Assembly: GCA_030407085.1 (NCBI GenBank)
Contig: CM059584.1
Span: 142,528,001-142,592,000, forward strand
DNA length: 64,000 nucleotides
Reading direction: 5' to 3'
Source: Trichopria drosophilae
Lineage: Eukaryota; Arthropoda; Insecta; Hymenoptera; Diapriidae
Shown: piece by piece, positions 53,051 to 64,000 of the stretch
How positions within the stretch are numbered: the first letter of the stretch is position 1
How the letters are laid out: each line of letters begins with the position of its first letter
Program-made: the position numbers and the translations under genes
Notes under the pieces: model-generated
Database searches by the model: none
Seen by the model: the letters and a program-made list of their open reading frames with translations, nothing else
Told to the model about the DNA's origin: nothing

Positions 53051-55890
53051 AGAAAGTCATAACGAAGCGTTCCATTAGTCTTGGTTGGAACACCTAATCT
53101 TGTACAATTATCTCAAAGTATTTGCATAGTTCATATACATAATTGTTAGTTATCCAATTTAAATTGTTGTCAAATACTCAAAGCATTAATTTGTGAATAG
53201 TTTCAGAATTTTCTGTTATATTCTGTTGACGATTGTATAAGGAAGAAAAATGAATATTCCCATTGTGCACATGATTTCAATTTCTAATTAATATTGCGTT
53301 TCATTTAACTCTTCAATAATTTCCAAATACATCTCTAAAATTCATTAAAATTAAACATCCTTAAATTTCCCGTTCCTGAGACGTGAATATTGAAAGTCAC
53401 ATATCATTATATCGCATAATTATATAGAGCAAATGTATCACTAATCAAACGCATCTCAATTGACCGATCATAGGTATACTGGTTCATAACTAAGCATGGT
53501 TGAGTACGCCGGAAATTTGCATATATCTAACAAGATCGATGTCAGTCAGCCTATAATGATATAGAACTGAACACAGTTTACACAATTTCTTGAAACATGT
53601 TATGGAGGTTTGACCATTGATGAATAAAAATTATAATAATTTCAAGATTTCTATCAAAATAAAATCAAAACATAAATATTAAGATAGTTCACGTCGAGAG
53701 GGTATAATATTACGCTTAAAGCTAAAATTATCCTTCCGATATTTTACACACAGACTGATATTATTTCTCGCTCGTATCTGTAAAAATGGTCACTATATAA
53801 AAGTGTTTCATTTCAAAGCAGTGAGAATCAAGTTATTCTCTTTGAGGATAACATATGACAATATGTCTAATTTTCAAAACAAGTAAAATCAGTAAACACG
53901 AACTTCTTTTGATAAAAATCGGACGTTCCATTTAATCCATCTAGACAAACTTGATAGGCATGTTACTCGTGTAAACCTTTCTAGTACTTTTACTGCATGA
54001 ACAAAGACCACTCTAATTACGTAAATATCTCATTGGTTAGTGAAGGATCATATTCGAGACATGTTTCCAGTGTATTCATTGAGTGAAGATACAACATTAC
54101 TTGAATTGTTTTTTTTTAAATAATGTGGTTTAAAATATATTAATTAAAAATATAATTAGATTCTTAGAATATGCATATAACATTGGGCTTGATGGTCCCA
54201 ATACTTTTATTAATTTCGACTGGTTAAGTCGTCTTTCACATACTGCTATCATGTTACACCATTTCAATGTTTTTAGAAACTGTTACACTGACAACCGTAA
54301 TTTCAGAATTTCCTTCCTACGACGAGGGAAATAGTAATTAGGACGACATAAGCCACACAATTCCTGGATTATCCGTAGACATTTTATATTTATATTTGAT
54401 TTCCTAGTGTACCTAATGGCAGATTTAAAAGTTTTATCTTTGACAGAATTTGTAGTTTTCACAATAGTGTCACTATCGTATTTATCACCACATCAATTAG
54501 TATCAGGATATTATTAATTCTTCTTTGCTTCGGTATATTTATTAAAGCTGCCGAACAAATCTGTCTCTTCATTCTTTTCATTTTCCTATCATCCTTTCAT
54601 TGTAATCTAACTTTAATAAGCAGTTATGTCTTTACTTTGAATTAGGTATTGGTTATTGAATATCATCAAAAATTTGTTCCTATCGAATATTGATTAACGG
54701 TAAATATTTTGAACGAAAGATAGTTCTACTTTCGAAGAAAAAGTATAATGTCTAAGATACGGTGGAGAATTCTGTGAGACGAACTAACCAGGACAATGAG
54801 TTTAAAGAAGATTATATTATCTTACTTATTAGGCAATGTCGCCTTTATGGCCAGTTTCCACGTCGTAAAGTATTTTGTGGAAATTGATGAATTCTCGTGT
54901 CGTTGACATTGTCCGTAAACATCCTCCATCTTTTATACTGAATGCACCGAATTTCACCTTTAACTATTAATTTCCTTAGCAATTTTCCTAGAAAATCATT
55001 TTCAACATCAGTTGATGTTTATCTTGCCGATTATGCCTTCTGAAACATTTTATTCTTAGTTATCTCAAATTTTCAAAAATAACTGCATTGATTTAATGGC
55101 GGAATTGCTGATATATTTAAATTTAATCTGCTATGCACGTTATCAAATCTTCTCATCATACTGATAAAAAATAACAAGTTGAAAATTTTCCATGGAATTA
55201 TTTTATTCGGTTGGTGGAAAATCCAAAAGAATAGATTCATAAACTTTGAGCTTTCTTATAGCTAGAGTAAGAGGTATTTTATTTACAAAATTGTTTTTAA
55301 AAAACTAGTATGTTTTATTGTACCTTAATGCACACATTTAACTGAACCTAAATTAATGACATTTCAATATAGCATTTCTGATTTTCTATTCTCGACAAAG
55401 AAATTGATCGCTGGAGACTGAATTACGGCTACTAGAACCATTTAATTGTTTTTGATACGTCTGAATTTACTGGTTGTGATTATAACAAAATTAGGTTCTT
55501 GCAAAGTAACCAGATTGGTTTTCCGAAGAACATTATGAATATCTAAATATTCAAGAGATGTTTTTTATTTGGACATGTTCGGTTCCATTAATTAATTTTT
55601 TGGTCCTCGTTTGTTTGGAACTGCAGGATCGAGCCAAAGCAAAGACCAAACTATGCTCAACTAAGCAGGTCCGATGAGAAGCCAAAGAATAATTCAAAGA
55701 AAATTATCTTTCTTTCTTTAAATACATAAAAAAAGGGTCGTTGCTAGAACCAGAATAATCGAAAATACAGTCAACATTTTGGTTATGACCGATACTACAT
55801 ATATAATATTCACTTATACATTTAAATGTAAGCTTCTGACCCAAAATAATAGGTTTACGAAGGCGAATACCCGATACTCAACTAGATTGG
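53050..55890. other. AT-rich sequence, nothing recognised
   Basis: No long open frame, inverted repeat or RNA gene seen. Confidence 0.5.
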
Positions 55891-55896
55891 CGCTAA

Positions 55897-56849
55897 TAAC
55901 ACAGGTCCACAAAAAAAATTTGTTTCGAGACAAGTTGAATCAGGAATAGTGGTTCTTATAGATTTTTAGCCGCTGAAAACGAATCCGTTATTCGATTTTG
56001 CCCATCCCGTCAGGATTGTAAGATATGTGATCCGAAAAACACTCAAAAATATACTTTTTGGCAATTTAAGGTGAGGATATGTGAAAACTCTAATACGAAG
56101 AGTCATGAACTTTGACAAAGAATTCGTTTTCAGCGACCAAAAATCTATAAGACCCTCCACTTCTGATTCAAGTTGTGCCACAAAAAACCGTGGTCTTGTG
56201 TTATTTTTTTCGTGAAGTATAAGATAACTTGAATCAGAGATACTGGATCTTATAGATTTTTAGTCGCTGACAATAAATTAGGTATCCAATTTGATCTGTG
56301 ACGTAAAATATTTCAAAAATGAGACTTTTGGCTATTTTTCGGAACAGATATCTTGAAATCCTAACGTGATGGGCCAATTTGGGTAACTAATTCGTTGTCA
56401 GCGTCCAAGAATCTATTGGATCCACTACTTCTGATTTAAGTTATTTCACAAAAAAAAAATTGTGTGGTCCCGCGAAATCTATAAGATCCAGTATCTTTGA
56501 TTCAAGTTATCTCCCCTAAAAAATTGTTCTATACTTCACGAAAAAAATTACACACGACCACGTTTTTTTTTACTCAACTTGAAACAGAAGTGGAGGATCT
56601 TATAGATTTTTGGTCACTGAAAACGAATTCTTTGTCCAAGTTAATTCATCGTGTCAGAGTTTTCATATATCCTAACCTTAAATTTCCAAAAAGTATATTT
56701 TTGAGTATTTTTCGGATCACATATCTTAAAATCCTGACTTGATAGGCCAAATCGAATAACGGATTCGTTTTCAGCGGCTAAAAATCTGTAAGATCCTCTA
56801 TTTCTGATTCAAGATCTCCTGAAACAATTTTTTTTTTGGTCTTGTGTAA
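55897..56849. mobile_element. Foldback MITE, about 0.95 kb
   Basis: Left end ATAACACAGGTCCACAAAAA and the inverse of the right end (ATTACACAAGACCAAAAAAA) match with few changes. Arms of over 400 bp pair around a centre near 56375, for example ATACTTTTTGGCAATTTAAG with its partner near 56680-56700. Sub-units built on TCTTATAGATTTTTAGCCGC recur four times, two on each arm. No transposase. Confidence 0.7.
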
Positions 56850-57359
56850 TCTAACCAGTTTAGTTTCCATATATAATTATTTAGGTTCACCAACCAAATT
56901 TGGCAAAGTAAAACAGGGTCTAAATGTCTGTAAAACGATAAATGTATTGTGGTTAGGCAAAGAAATGCCAATGAATATTAGAATTTTATCCTAACTTGAC
57001 TGATAATCCCAGACACAACTTGGTTCTGACAATCAAACTAAAATGCACATACAACCAAATATATTTGATTTTCATGACCAACCGTTAATTTCGTAAACTA
57101 AACTACGACCAAGCAGATTTGTGTAGAATATGAAATGCATTTCTTTCTGTGAAGTGAAATAGATCCTAATGAAGGGTTCGACGAATGATAGAAAGTAGAA
57201 ACATATATAATAATGTTAAAAATGATTACGTCAGACACAGTGACAGGGAACGCCAACCAATTTGTTCCAAATTTCGTTCCAGTCAATATTTCCAGTAAAG
57301 CGACGTGTCCATGGAATTACGTGAAATGAAAAATTGTTTTATCTTATGCGCCGAGTAAA

Positions 57360-58350
57360 CTTTTTAATTGCGTCTATAATTAACAACCGAACGCAACAGT
57401 TTCGTTCCGCCGTTTTTTCCAAAGTAATTTTTATTCTAATGGCCTCGTTGTCAGTCTCATGCGCTCTTTCCCGATTTATGTCCTTTCGTTTTTCCACATT
57501 CTTTCTCTTCTGTTTGCATCGCTCTTCCGTACTCTACTTTTTTACTCTCCTTCTTCTTTTGTTTCGTTCTCTCTTCGCACACGTGATTTCCCCCCTCCCG
57601 AGCCCATTCTCCCGTCGGTCATTCCAACCGTTCCCTTTTTCATTTTGTCACTCCATCTTTTTGTTTTATTTGTTCCGTTTATTTTTCGTTCTCTCGCTTT
57701 CCGAAACGAGCGACTCTTGCCGCGAGCGACGACCGCATTAAACGCTGGCCACTTTATGGCACCCCGAAGGGATGGGGATTTTTTTTTCCCGGCAGGATCC
57801 GGTCACGCGCAAATCGACGATCGATTCGTAAGCCTCGCGGCCATTGGCCGTCGTAAATGTAAATGAATCAAATGCGCGAATATACGTTGGGCATAAGAGA
57901 TTCTGCCAAACACTTGGCAATAAATAGGCGGTGGTTAATGCAAAACTGTCGGCTGTTGCTTTGCGATATATCGCTTTGGGTCTCGAACAATCGATTCAGG
58001 AAGCCCTCCGCATTGAAGCGGCAAACGGAAATGTTTATTCTCATTCGCCAACACAAACAACGCTCCGTTTCATTGCCCTTTACAAAAGCAAAAAAAGGAA
58101 GATAATCACGGCAAATAGCACGCATATTATTATCCGATTAAAATTCATGCCCGTTCAACGAATCCCAGAGACGAGTTTGTTTCGATTTGCAAATTGGTAC
58201 GACAGAACGGGAAGATTTTATCGCTAGTTTTTATCCACGAATATGGAAGAAATGAGTGTAAAAACCCGACATATTCTCGTTATGCGGAATGAAAATCCGA
58301 GGAAAATGAATTTGACGCCGCATATGCGCGCTGCACACATTTCTAATTGT
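57360..58350. other. GC-richer island with pyrimidine-rich left part
   Basis: 57450-57700 is a dense CT-rich tract (TTTCGTTCTCTCTTCGCAC-like) and 57700-58340 is GC/CpG-richer. Overlapping 60-135-codon frames exist on both strands in several phases, which is more consistent with composition than with a gene. It may be a promoter or conserved regulatory element. Confidence 0.35.
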
Positions 58351-60180
58351 TGCCTTAATGATTTTAGCGCAATGTGTTGAACGGTGGATTCGAAAAAGAT
58401 GTTGTATTTGTACCAGACATTTATTTCTGCATTATTCGAACTTAATCATGACATCTCATTTAAATTGACCACTTATTTTTCAGATAGTCTTTTTGTATTG
58501 TAAAATTGGAACCATTTACAGTTTAATGGAAGAAGAAGGAAATGATACTTGCTTTCGGCTATTACGGTCCTAATAAATTCGAACCAGTCGTGACTTTTCG
58601 AACAGGATCGTTAATAAATCGAATGCCAGTGGATTTTTAATTGCTCTGTCTTGGAGTTGGAGGCACTATCGAATGACCTATAATCGCGCCGATAATTAGA
58701 ACATGCCTTGGTTCCTCGACATTCACGAGAGTAGCCCGACTTCATTCAAGGCACGCAGCCAAGAGTGCACAAGCTATACCTTAATGATCACTTGTCACCG
58801 AGGTCTTCCTTATAATTAATCAGTTAAACACCGCTCGAACTAAGCAAATGCTTTCGACCGGCCGCAGGACCATTTGTTCTTTTTTTTTAGAGGACGGCAC
58901 GTTTTGATGATTGAAATATACATATATCACTGGACACGCGAAACGTTTCACTCTGGTACACAGGCTGATTTATATACGGAAATATTTGCACTGGTTGCGG
59001 CATACGGGGTTTCGATTAAATAACGGCAGACATGTTGTACACAAACAAAATATTATTTATTGCCAGTCAATATTTTTTTTCAGAAAAATTTTAAAAAAGG
59101 AATTCCGAATTTGATTTCATGCGCGTGTAATATTTCTCGTGTTTTAAACCGTTTGTCTAAAAGTATAAAATGGAATATGCACAGAAAGATCGATGGATTA
59201 ATAATAGTTGGTATCTACGTTTTGAAACAAGAATAAGAAATACGAAATTTAGAACGCTAAGTTTGAGTCTATAAATGCCGGGTCAAACAAATTATTCACA
59301 GTTCTCAAATTGTGGATTCTTTATCTTGTATATTTTGAAATTTGTGTGTCAGAGGATGTATTTCAAGACATCTCATTTTCAAACCATCGGTACAAAGAAA
59401 GAGAGAAATTTCAGTTTCAGATTGGCTTGGTAGGACATTGTTCGGTTGGAGTAAGTAAATGTACGCTGATCCAACCAAACCGGTTCAGTTGTAAGTCCCA
59501 AATTAGTTTGATTAACAAAATGTTACATTTCCATGGCGTTGTTTATCGGTAACCCGGTGCATCGCCCCAAGAGTGAATATCGATATAGTAAATTCGCCAA
59601 CTAACATAAAATCGACACACTCGATAAGGTAAAACAATTTGCTCAATATCGCACAATATTTAATAAAACCGTTAACCGTCGTTTCCGTGACAAATGTGTC
59701 GACCGTCTTTTCCAATCAACACTTCAAACCAAACCGATTCCGATTTAGGAATCTTTCTTTCCAAAGAAACTCAGTTACGCATAATAACCAGTCAATTAGT
59801 GCCAGACAACGCCAACCAAACTCTTAGTTCAAGTGGTCAGAACTCTGCTTATATTAACCAAACTAAAATATATGACGTCGCTATTTCAATGTAATCGTCA
59901 TCATAAACCGAAAAATTTATTGCTCCATAAAATGATCCCAGATATGACGACATAGGTGTATACTGATACGTGAAGTTATAATGAATAAAATGAAATATGA
60001 TGATTATGATATAACGTACCGGAATAAGAAGCTTATCATGGTCAGCAGTAGTCAATTTTCGTGCATAATAAAAAATTATTTTAATTCATTAGTGCAATTG
60101 TTAAACCAGTGGTTTGGTTATGGACATTTTCAAGTTTTAACAGTTAAAAACTTATTTTATTGAAGAAACAATCTACCCTG
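58350..60180. other. Moderately AT-rich sequence with a small GC-richer patch
   Basis: The patch at about 58540-58880 (with ATCGCGCCGATAATTAGAAC) resembles the other islands. No coding region with a recognisable domain was found in the stretch. Confidence 0.4.
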
Positions 60181-60500
60181 GTGTTCTAATGATCGCTCAT
60201 TGAAAATCTCCAAGTAAAATTTGCGAAATCTGAAACGACTGATCCAGTATGGCGGTTTAAATAAAAAGGAAACTCTTGAATGACCCAATTGAACTCCCAA
60301 ACGTTCGATAGCAATAACAATTGTCCTCCGCAATATTTTTACATCGTTAAAAATGAATCTGAAATTAGAACTGCAAAACTGAAAGAGTGTAATTCAAAAT
60401 GACATACGTCGAAAGAATTGTTGTAAATGTTTCATTACCTGTGTTTTGTTTATTTTTAAATCACTATATTGGATCAGCCAATTTTATTGTTAAAAGTAAA
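60180..60500. repeat. Diverged relative of the 38-kb MITE
   Basis: ACTGATCCAGTATGGCGGTT near 60240 and TATTGGATCAGCC near 60470 are inverted and match the inner parts of the element at 38055-38658. The copy is heavily mutated and its ends are not clear. Confidence 0.5.
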
Positions 60501-60514
60501 TTATGGCAATAAGC

Positions 60515-60700
60515 ACGCATATAGCACGTCCTCCTCCTCAGGACATCCTCAGTAGCTCCTCAGAACGTCCAACCGTCTGCTTTAATCGTCCAGTTGATAT
60601 CACGAGGAGGTATAATGCGTTGGATGTTAACAGGACAATCAAAGCAGACATTTAAATGCCTTGAGGAGCTCCTGAGGACGACCTCAAGGATGTGTTGAAT
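60515..60700. mobile_element. Small hairpin MITE rich in CCTCAG
   Basis: Left arm GCACGTCCTCCTCCTCAGGA...GTCTGCTTTAATCGTCC pairs with the right arm GGACAATCAAAGCAGAC...CTCCTGAGGACGACCTC. CCTCAG/CTGAGG units recur inside each arm. About 180 bp, no coding capacity. Confidence 0.6.
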
Positions 60701-63075
60701 TGAAAATTATCATAATAAATCTGTAAGATTAATAAAATAATTAAAAACGTATTTATAAATAATATTTAACATTTATATTTGGTTTTGAAGCCTTCTTCAG
60801 AAATAAAGGGAATTCTAAAACTAGAAAACTTTATTAAAAAAAATGTTCATTTGTTGAACAAGAAATTATCTTAAGCCCGTTATTTGATTGTAATACGGAG
60901 ATACATATAATTATGTGGAAAATTATTCTTTAAACAGTAATTACAGATGCCTGATAATACAGAGTTTCAAACATTACATCAACAGATCAATTAACAATGC
61001 TTTAAGAAAATAATTATCTATTTCCTTTTTTGTATCCTTTTTTCTATGGTTATTATTTTTACATTTTGATAATCAGAGTTGTGTCCTACGCGTATTCTTT
61101 GTATTGTTAAAACTGCTTATTGTTCCTGAGTACACTCTGTACATTTTTATTTACTTTTATTCCCGCTTCTACTTTCCTCTTCGAAGAGGCATTTAAAAAC
61201 GAGCAAAAAATTTTAAATGCATTTTGTAAATAATTTTTTACGTCTTTCATGAACTATTTATATTGTTCGTTATGCATTAAAAATGGTTAAGTATTGTTTT
61301 AAATGATTTAGAATATTTTAAGTAGTTGAAATATATATTTTGATTCGTATTAATTAACGATTATCTCTCTATATCGAAAGTGTTATGTAGACTAATAAAA
61401 ATGGGTTAAAAGAACTAGGAATGTAGAAATGTTTATAACTAACGACAAACTAACTACAAATAATAGACTTAAAAGTTTCTACACTGCTATGAATATTATT
61501 TTTATATTTCATATATGTAACTGATAAGGAAATTAATTAATCTATACGTAAAAAAGACTATTTCAATAATCATAGCTAACTTAATGACATTAAATTAAGT
61601 TAGATTTCATCGTCCATTCTATGACGATCTGTGAACGAAGATTATAAATTGTTTATGATAAATTCAAATCCATATTAATTTCGAGAATAATCGCAGTCAT
61701 AAAAGGATGTTTTCAAGTAAAAATAATTTTTGCTTGAAGATTTAATGGTTAAAATAAATTTTATTTCTGCTTATGTATAAACATGAAGTGTTTTTATATT
61801 TTTATATATCTATCTAGAAATGTTCTTCTTAATGCGACTCTCTAAGAAGATATAACGCGAATTAGAGTAGAGCAATTAAAAAATCCAATATGAAAATTTA
61901 TTTCGTGCTTCCGTATAGATAATCTCCTACTTTTTTTGCCCCGCGAACCCTAAATCCGATATTTTGAATTTGACACGGTCTAACTTAGATGTGGTTAATT
62001 TTTGAGTTCGATAAATACTAGATTATGGGGATGTATAACAAAAATAGTTAAAAAAAAATATGTTTTTTGCATTTCTTATAGAAAATACAAATCACACAAC
62101 AAAAATATTTTTAACAAGAAAGGTAGTACAGCATCAAATTTTCTATAAAATAGGTTATCTCCGTAGAAAAGCAATGAATATGAAAAGAATCAACTTGGCA
62201 TATCCAGTATGTTCTAGCATAGGAGCTCAAAAAGTAGAGCTTTTCAGTTATTAGTGCACTATTCTTTCTTTATTTATTTAATATTATTAACGACACGAAT
62301 GATAAAATTAATTAAATAGTCTAAGATTCGGGGTTATGAATATGTTATATTATATGCTCCGGCTGTCAATTAAATAGCTGTTTGCCAAACTCTGCCCAGT
62401 CGAGGAATACGTTAGCTACAGGCCACTGATCTACAGGCCGCAGGGTCAAAGCTTCTACTTTTATATGTATTTGGTGTACTTTCTACAACTTCTGATTAAA
62501 GATTCGACATGAGATGCAAACCAATAAGCACAAAGATTTTTATTGTTTTTGTATGCGTTGTCTATGCTAAACTGGTGGGCTGCACGATAAATAAATTACA
62601 GTATAATAAATTCAGTTTTAGATATTCAGAATGATGTGAAAAAGTTCGTACTCTATAGAGATTTTCGAGATTGCTTATTAAAAATTTATGTTAACCCGAT
62701 CATAAATTTCTGAATAGTAATTTCAATAACATCGCCCGATATTCAAAAACATTGTTTTTGTATGAAATGCATTATGTAAGCTAGGGGATTATTAAAGAAT
62801 TTGAAATTTAACTGTACACGGAAAAAACGAGCTGGCTGGGATAACGAATAAATTGGGTGCCTCAACCAATCAACTTATTGCTCTGAGATAAATTTTGGTT
62901 TGAACGAAGACATGCAGTTGATTGGACTTGAAATCGTTATTATTTTTTTAAAACTATTTAATAACATTTGTCTACAACAATATTATTATTTCATTTAATA
63001 ACTGAAAATAGTACATTATGATACATGTGGGAATTACTAATCCGCACGCGTATCATATACTATTTTTTCAAGCAT
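60700..63075. other. AT-rich intergenic sequence
   Basis: No supported coding region, RNA gene or transposon seen. Confidence 0.5.
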
Positions 63076-63222
63076 TGTGTGGAAAGTTTGTATGACCGAT
63101 TGTAGCCATTCCCGCACGGATTTCCGTGCGGGAATGTTACCTTCCGGACGATTTTCAAATTGGATGGAAATTAACTGTTTTCCACACGATTTTCCGTGCG
63201 GAAAGTACAAACTTTCCGCACA
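63076..63222. mobile_element. Compact multi-hairpin MITE (about 147 bp)
   Basis: Outer inverted ends TGTGTGGAAAGTTTGTA (63076-63092) and TACAAACTTTCCGCACA (63206-63222). Inside, CATTCCCGCACGGA pairs perfectly with TCCGTGCGGGAATG around a TT loop (63108-63137). Another hairpin, TTTCCACACGA/TTTTCCGTGCGGAAAG, lies near 63177-63205. All three use the same CCGCACGG/CCGTGCGG core. Confidence 0.65.
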
Positions 63223-64000
63223 GTATTTGAAAAAAAATTGTTTTATAACATCTAAATTTAACGGAAAAATTTTCGTTGTGATTAATATACTTCTCAGAAG
63301 ATTACACTATACGTTTGATACCACAAAGAAAATTTGTTATATGAAAATATTTATTGATAAGTCTGAAATTGAAGGATTAGATGTTATATTGAATATATTA
63401 ACCTTTTAAATCTTCTAACGAGATAATCATAGCCCTAAATTTTCAGAATTGATGCGACTACTACAGACCTTTCCTTAATTTTAATCCAAAATTAGCTTAC
63501 ACCAAGAGAAACATAGAGACACGATTTATGGTGAATGTAACACGATTTCTTCCGGAAGGTATGACCGGATATACAGTTCAAATTATGCAGTGTTGCGTTG
63601 ATTATTTCCCTGCCAACAGGCGTATTACCTAGTGATAATATTCTTTTAGCCTGTCCCTTCTTTCGCACCCTTGTTGCACAATATAGTATTTTATAAATGT
63701 CTAAGGTCACATTTAACCTGGGAATTACAAAAACCATTAACTTAACGAGATACACAACTTCTTTTCCATTGAGTTCCAAATTGCATGAATGATTTGCACT
63801 ATAAACAAAAAAAAATACACAAGTGTTTGCTGTATTTAGAGAATATGAAAAAATATATATATGTATTTTTACTTTGTAAGTTAGAGTAAAGACAGCTTTA
63901 ATGGCAATATTAAACTGTAAATATTGTAGGTATTGTAATTATTGCACTGTTGCGCTAGATTTATTTACGAAAAAAAAACAGTAGAATCATGAATTCAACA
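63223..64000. other. AT-rich sequence, nothing recognised
   Basis: A 95-codon minus frame (63492-63779) has no known domain. No other feature was seen up to the window end. Confidence 0.5.

Noticed and set aside
57334..58227. Overlapping 80-135-codon frames on both strands
   Set aside because: Several phases and both strands are open at once in a CT-rich then GC-rich stretch, which points to composition rather than coding.

Overview
The window is AT-rich eukaryotic DNA with no prokaryote-like gene packing. Short GC/CpG-richer islands, many palindromic miniature transposons with TA or TTAA ends, a decayed LINE, a tRNA-derived sequence and one very large LTR retroelement point to an insect genome. 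Transposon style suggests a hymenopteran, possibly an ant, but that is inference. No complete host gene is recognisable. One possible first exon with a good splice donor lies at 29873-30007.

The main feature is an intact-looking envelope-bearing Ty3/gypsy element (endogenous-retrovirus type) at 8241-26049, 17,809 bp, reading on the minus strand. Its two 2,236-bp LTRs begin TG, end CA, and differ where compared only by two compensating one-base homopolymer changes. They are flanked by a 4-bp target duplication (ATAC), so the insertion is young. In sense order it holds the 5' LTR (26049-23814), a leader with a candidate primer-binding site, gag, pol in the -1 frame, an envelope glycoprotein, a second type I membrane protein, about 2.9 kb of AT-rich 3' sequence, a short polypurine tract and the 3' LTR (10476-8241). 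Gag has a capsid-like region and two CCHC knuckles. Pol has protease, a long ENE-rich repeat, RT and RNase H, then an insert with a G-patch domain, a CCHC knuckle and an AT-hook-like motif, then integrase.

The element departs from ordinary gypsy elements in several ways. Its envelope looks like the class III (gB-like) glycoprotein type of chuvirids, not the baculovirus-F type usual in errantiviruses. A second membrane protein with six ectodomain cysteines follows it. A G-patch sits inside Pol. The LTR carries an arginine-rich open frame right after a good splice acceptor. The 3' region holds a duplicated structured motif whose differences fall only in unpaired positions, a 42-bp repeat in an ORF encoding an RRRNPA-type peptide, and an uninterrupted 60-nt A tract (sense) preceded by AATAAA.

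Flanks, left to right: 1-3265 AT-rich, nothing recognised; 3266-4430 two foldback MITEs; 6520-7480 a GC-richer island; 7836-8048 a TA-flanked MITE; 8241-26049 the retroelement; 26054-32390 mostly empty, with the candidate exon; 32390-34310 a decayed LINE (minus strand); 37226-45027 a cluster of palindromic elements, including two very long ones side by side (39304-40572 piggyBac-like, 40597-43404 composite foldback carrying a tRNA-like sequence); 45030-55890 AT-rich with a GC-richer island near 50,500-51,010; 55897-56849 another foldback; 57360-58880 GC-richer islands; 60500-60700 and 63076-63222 small hairpin elements.
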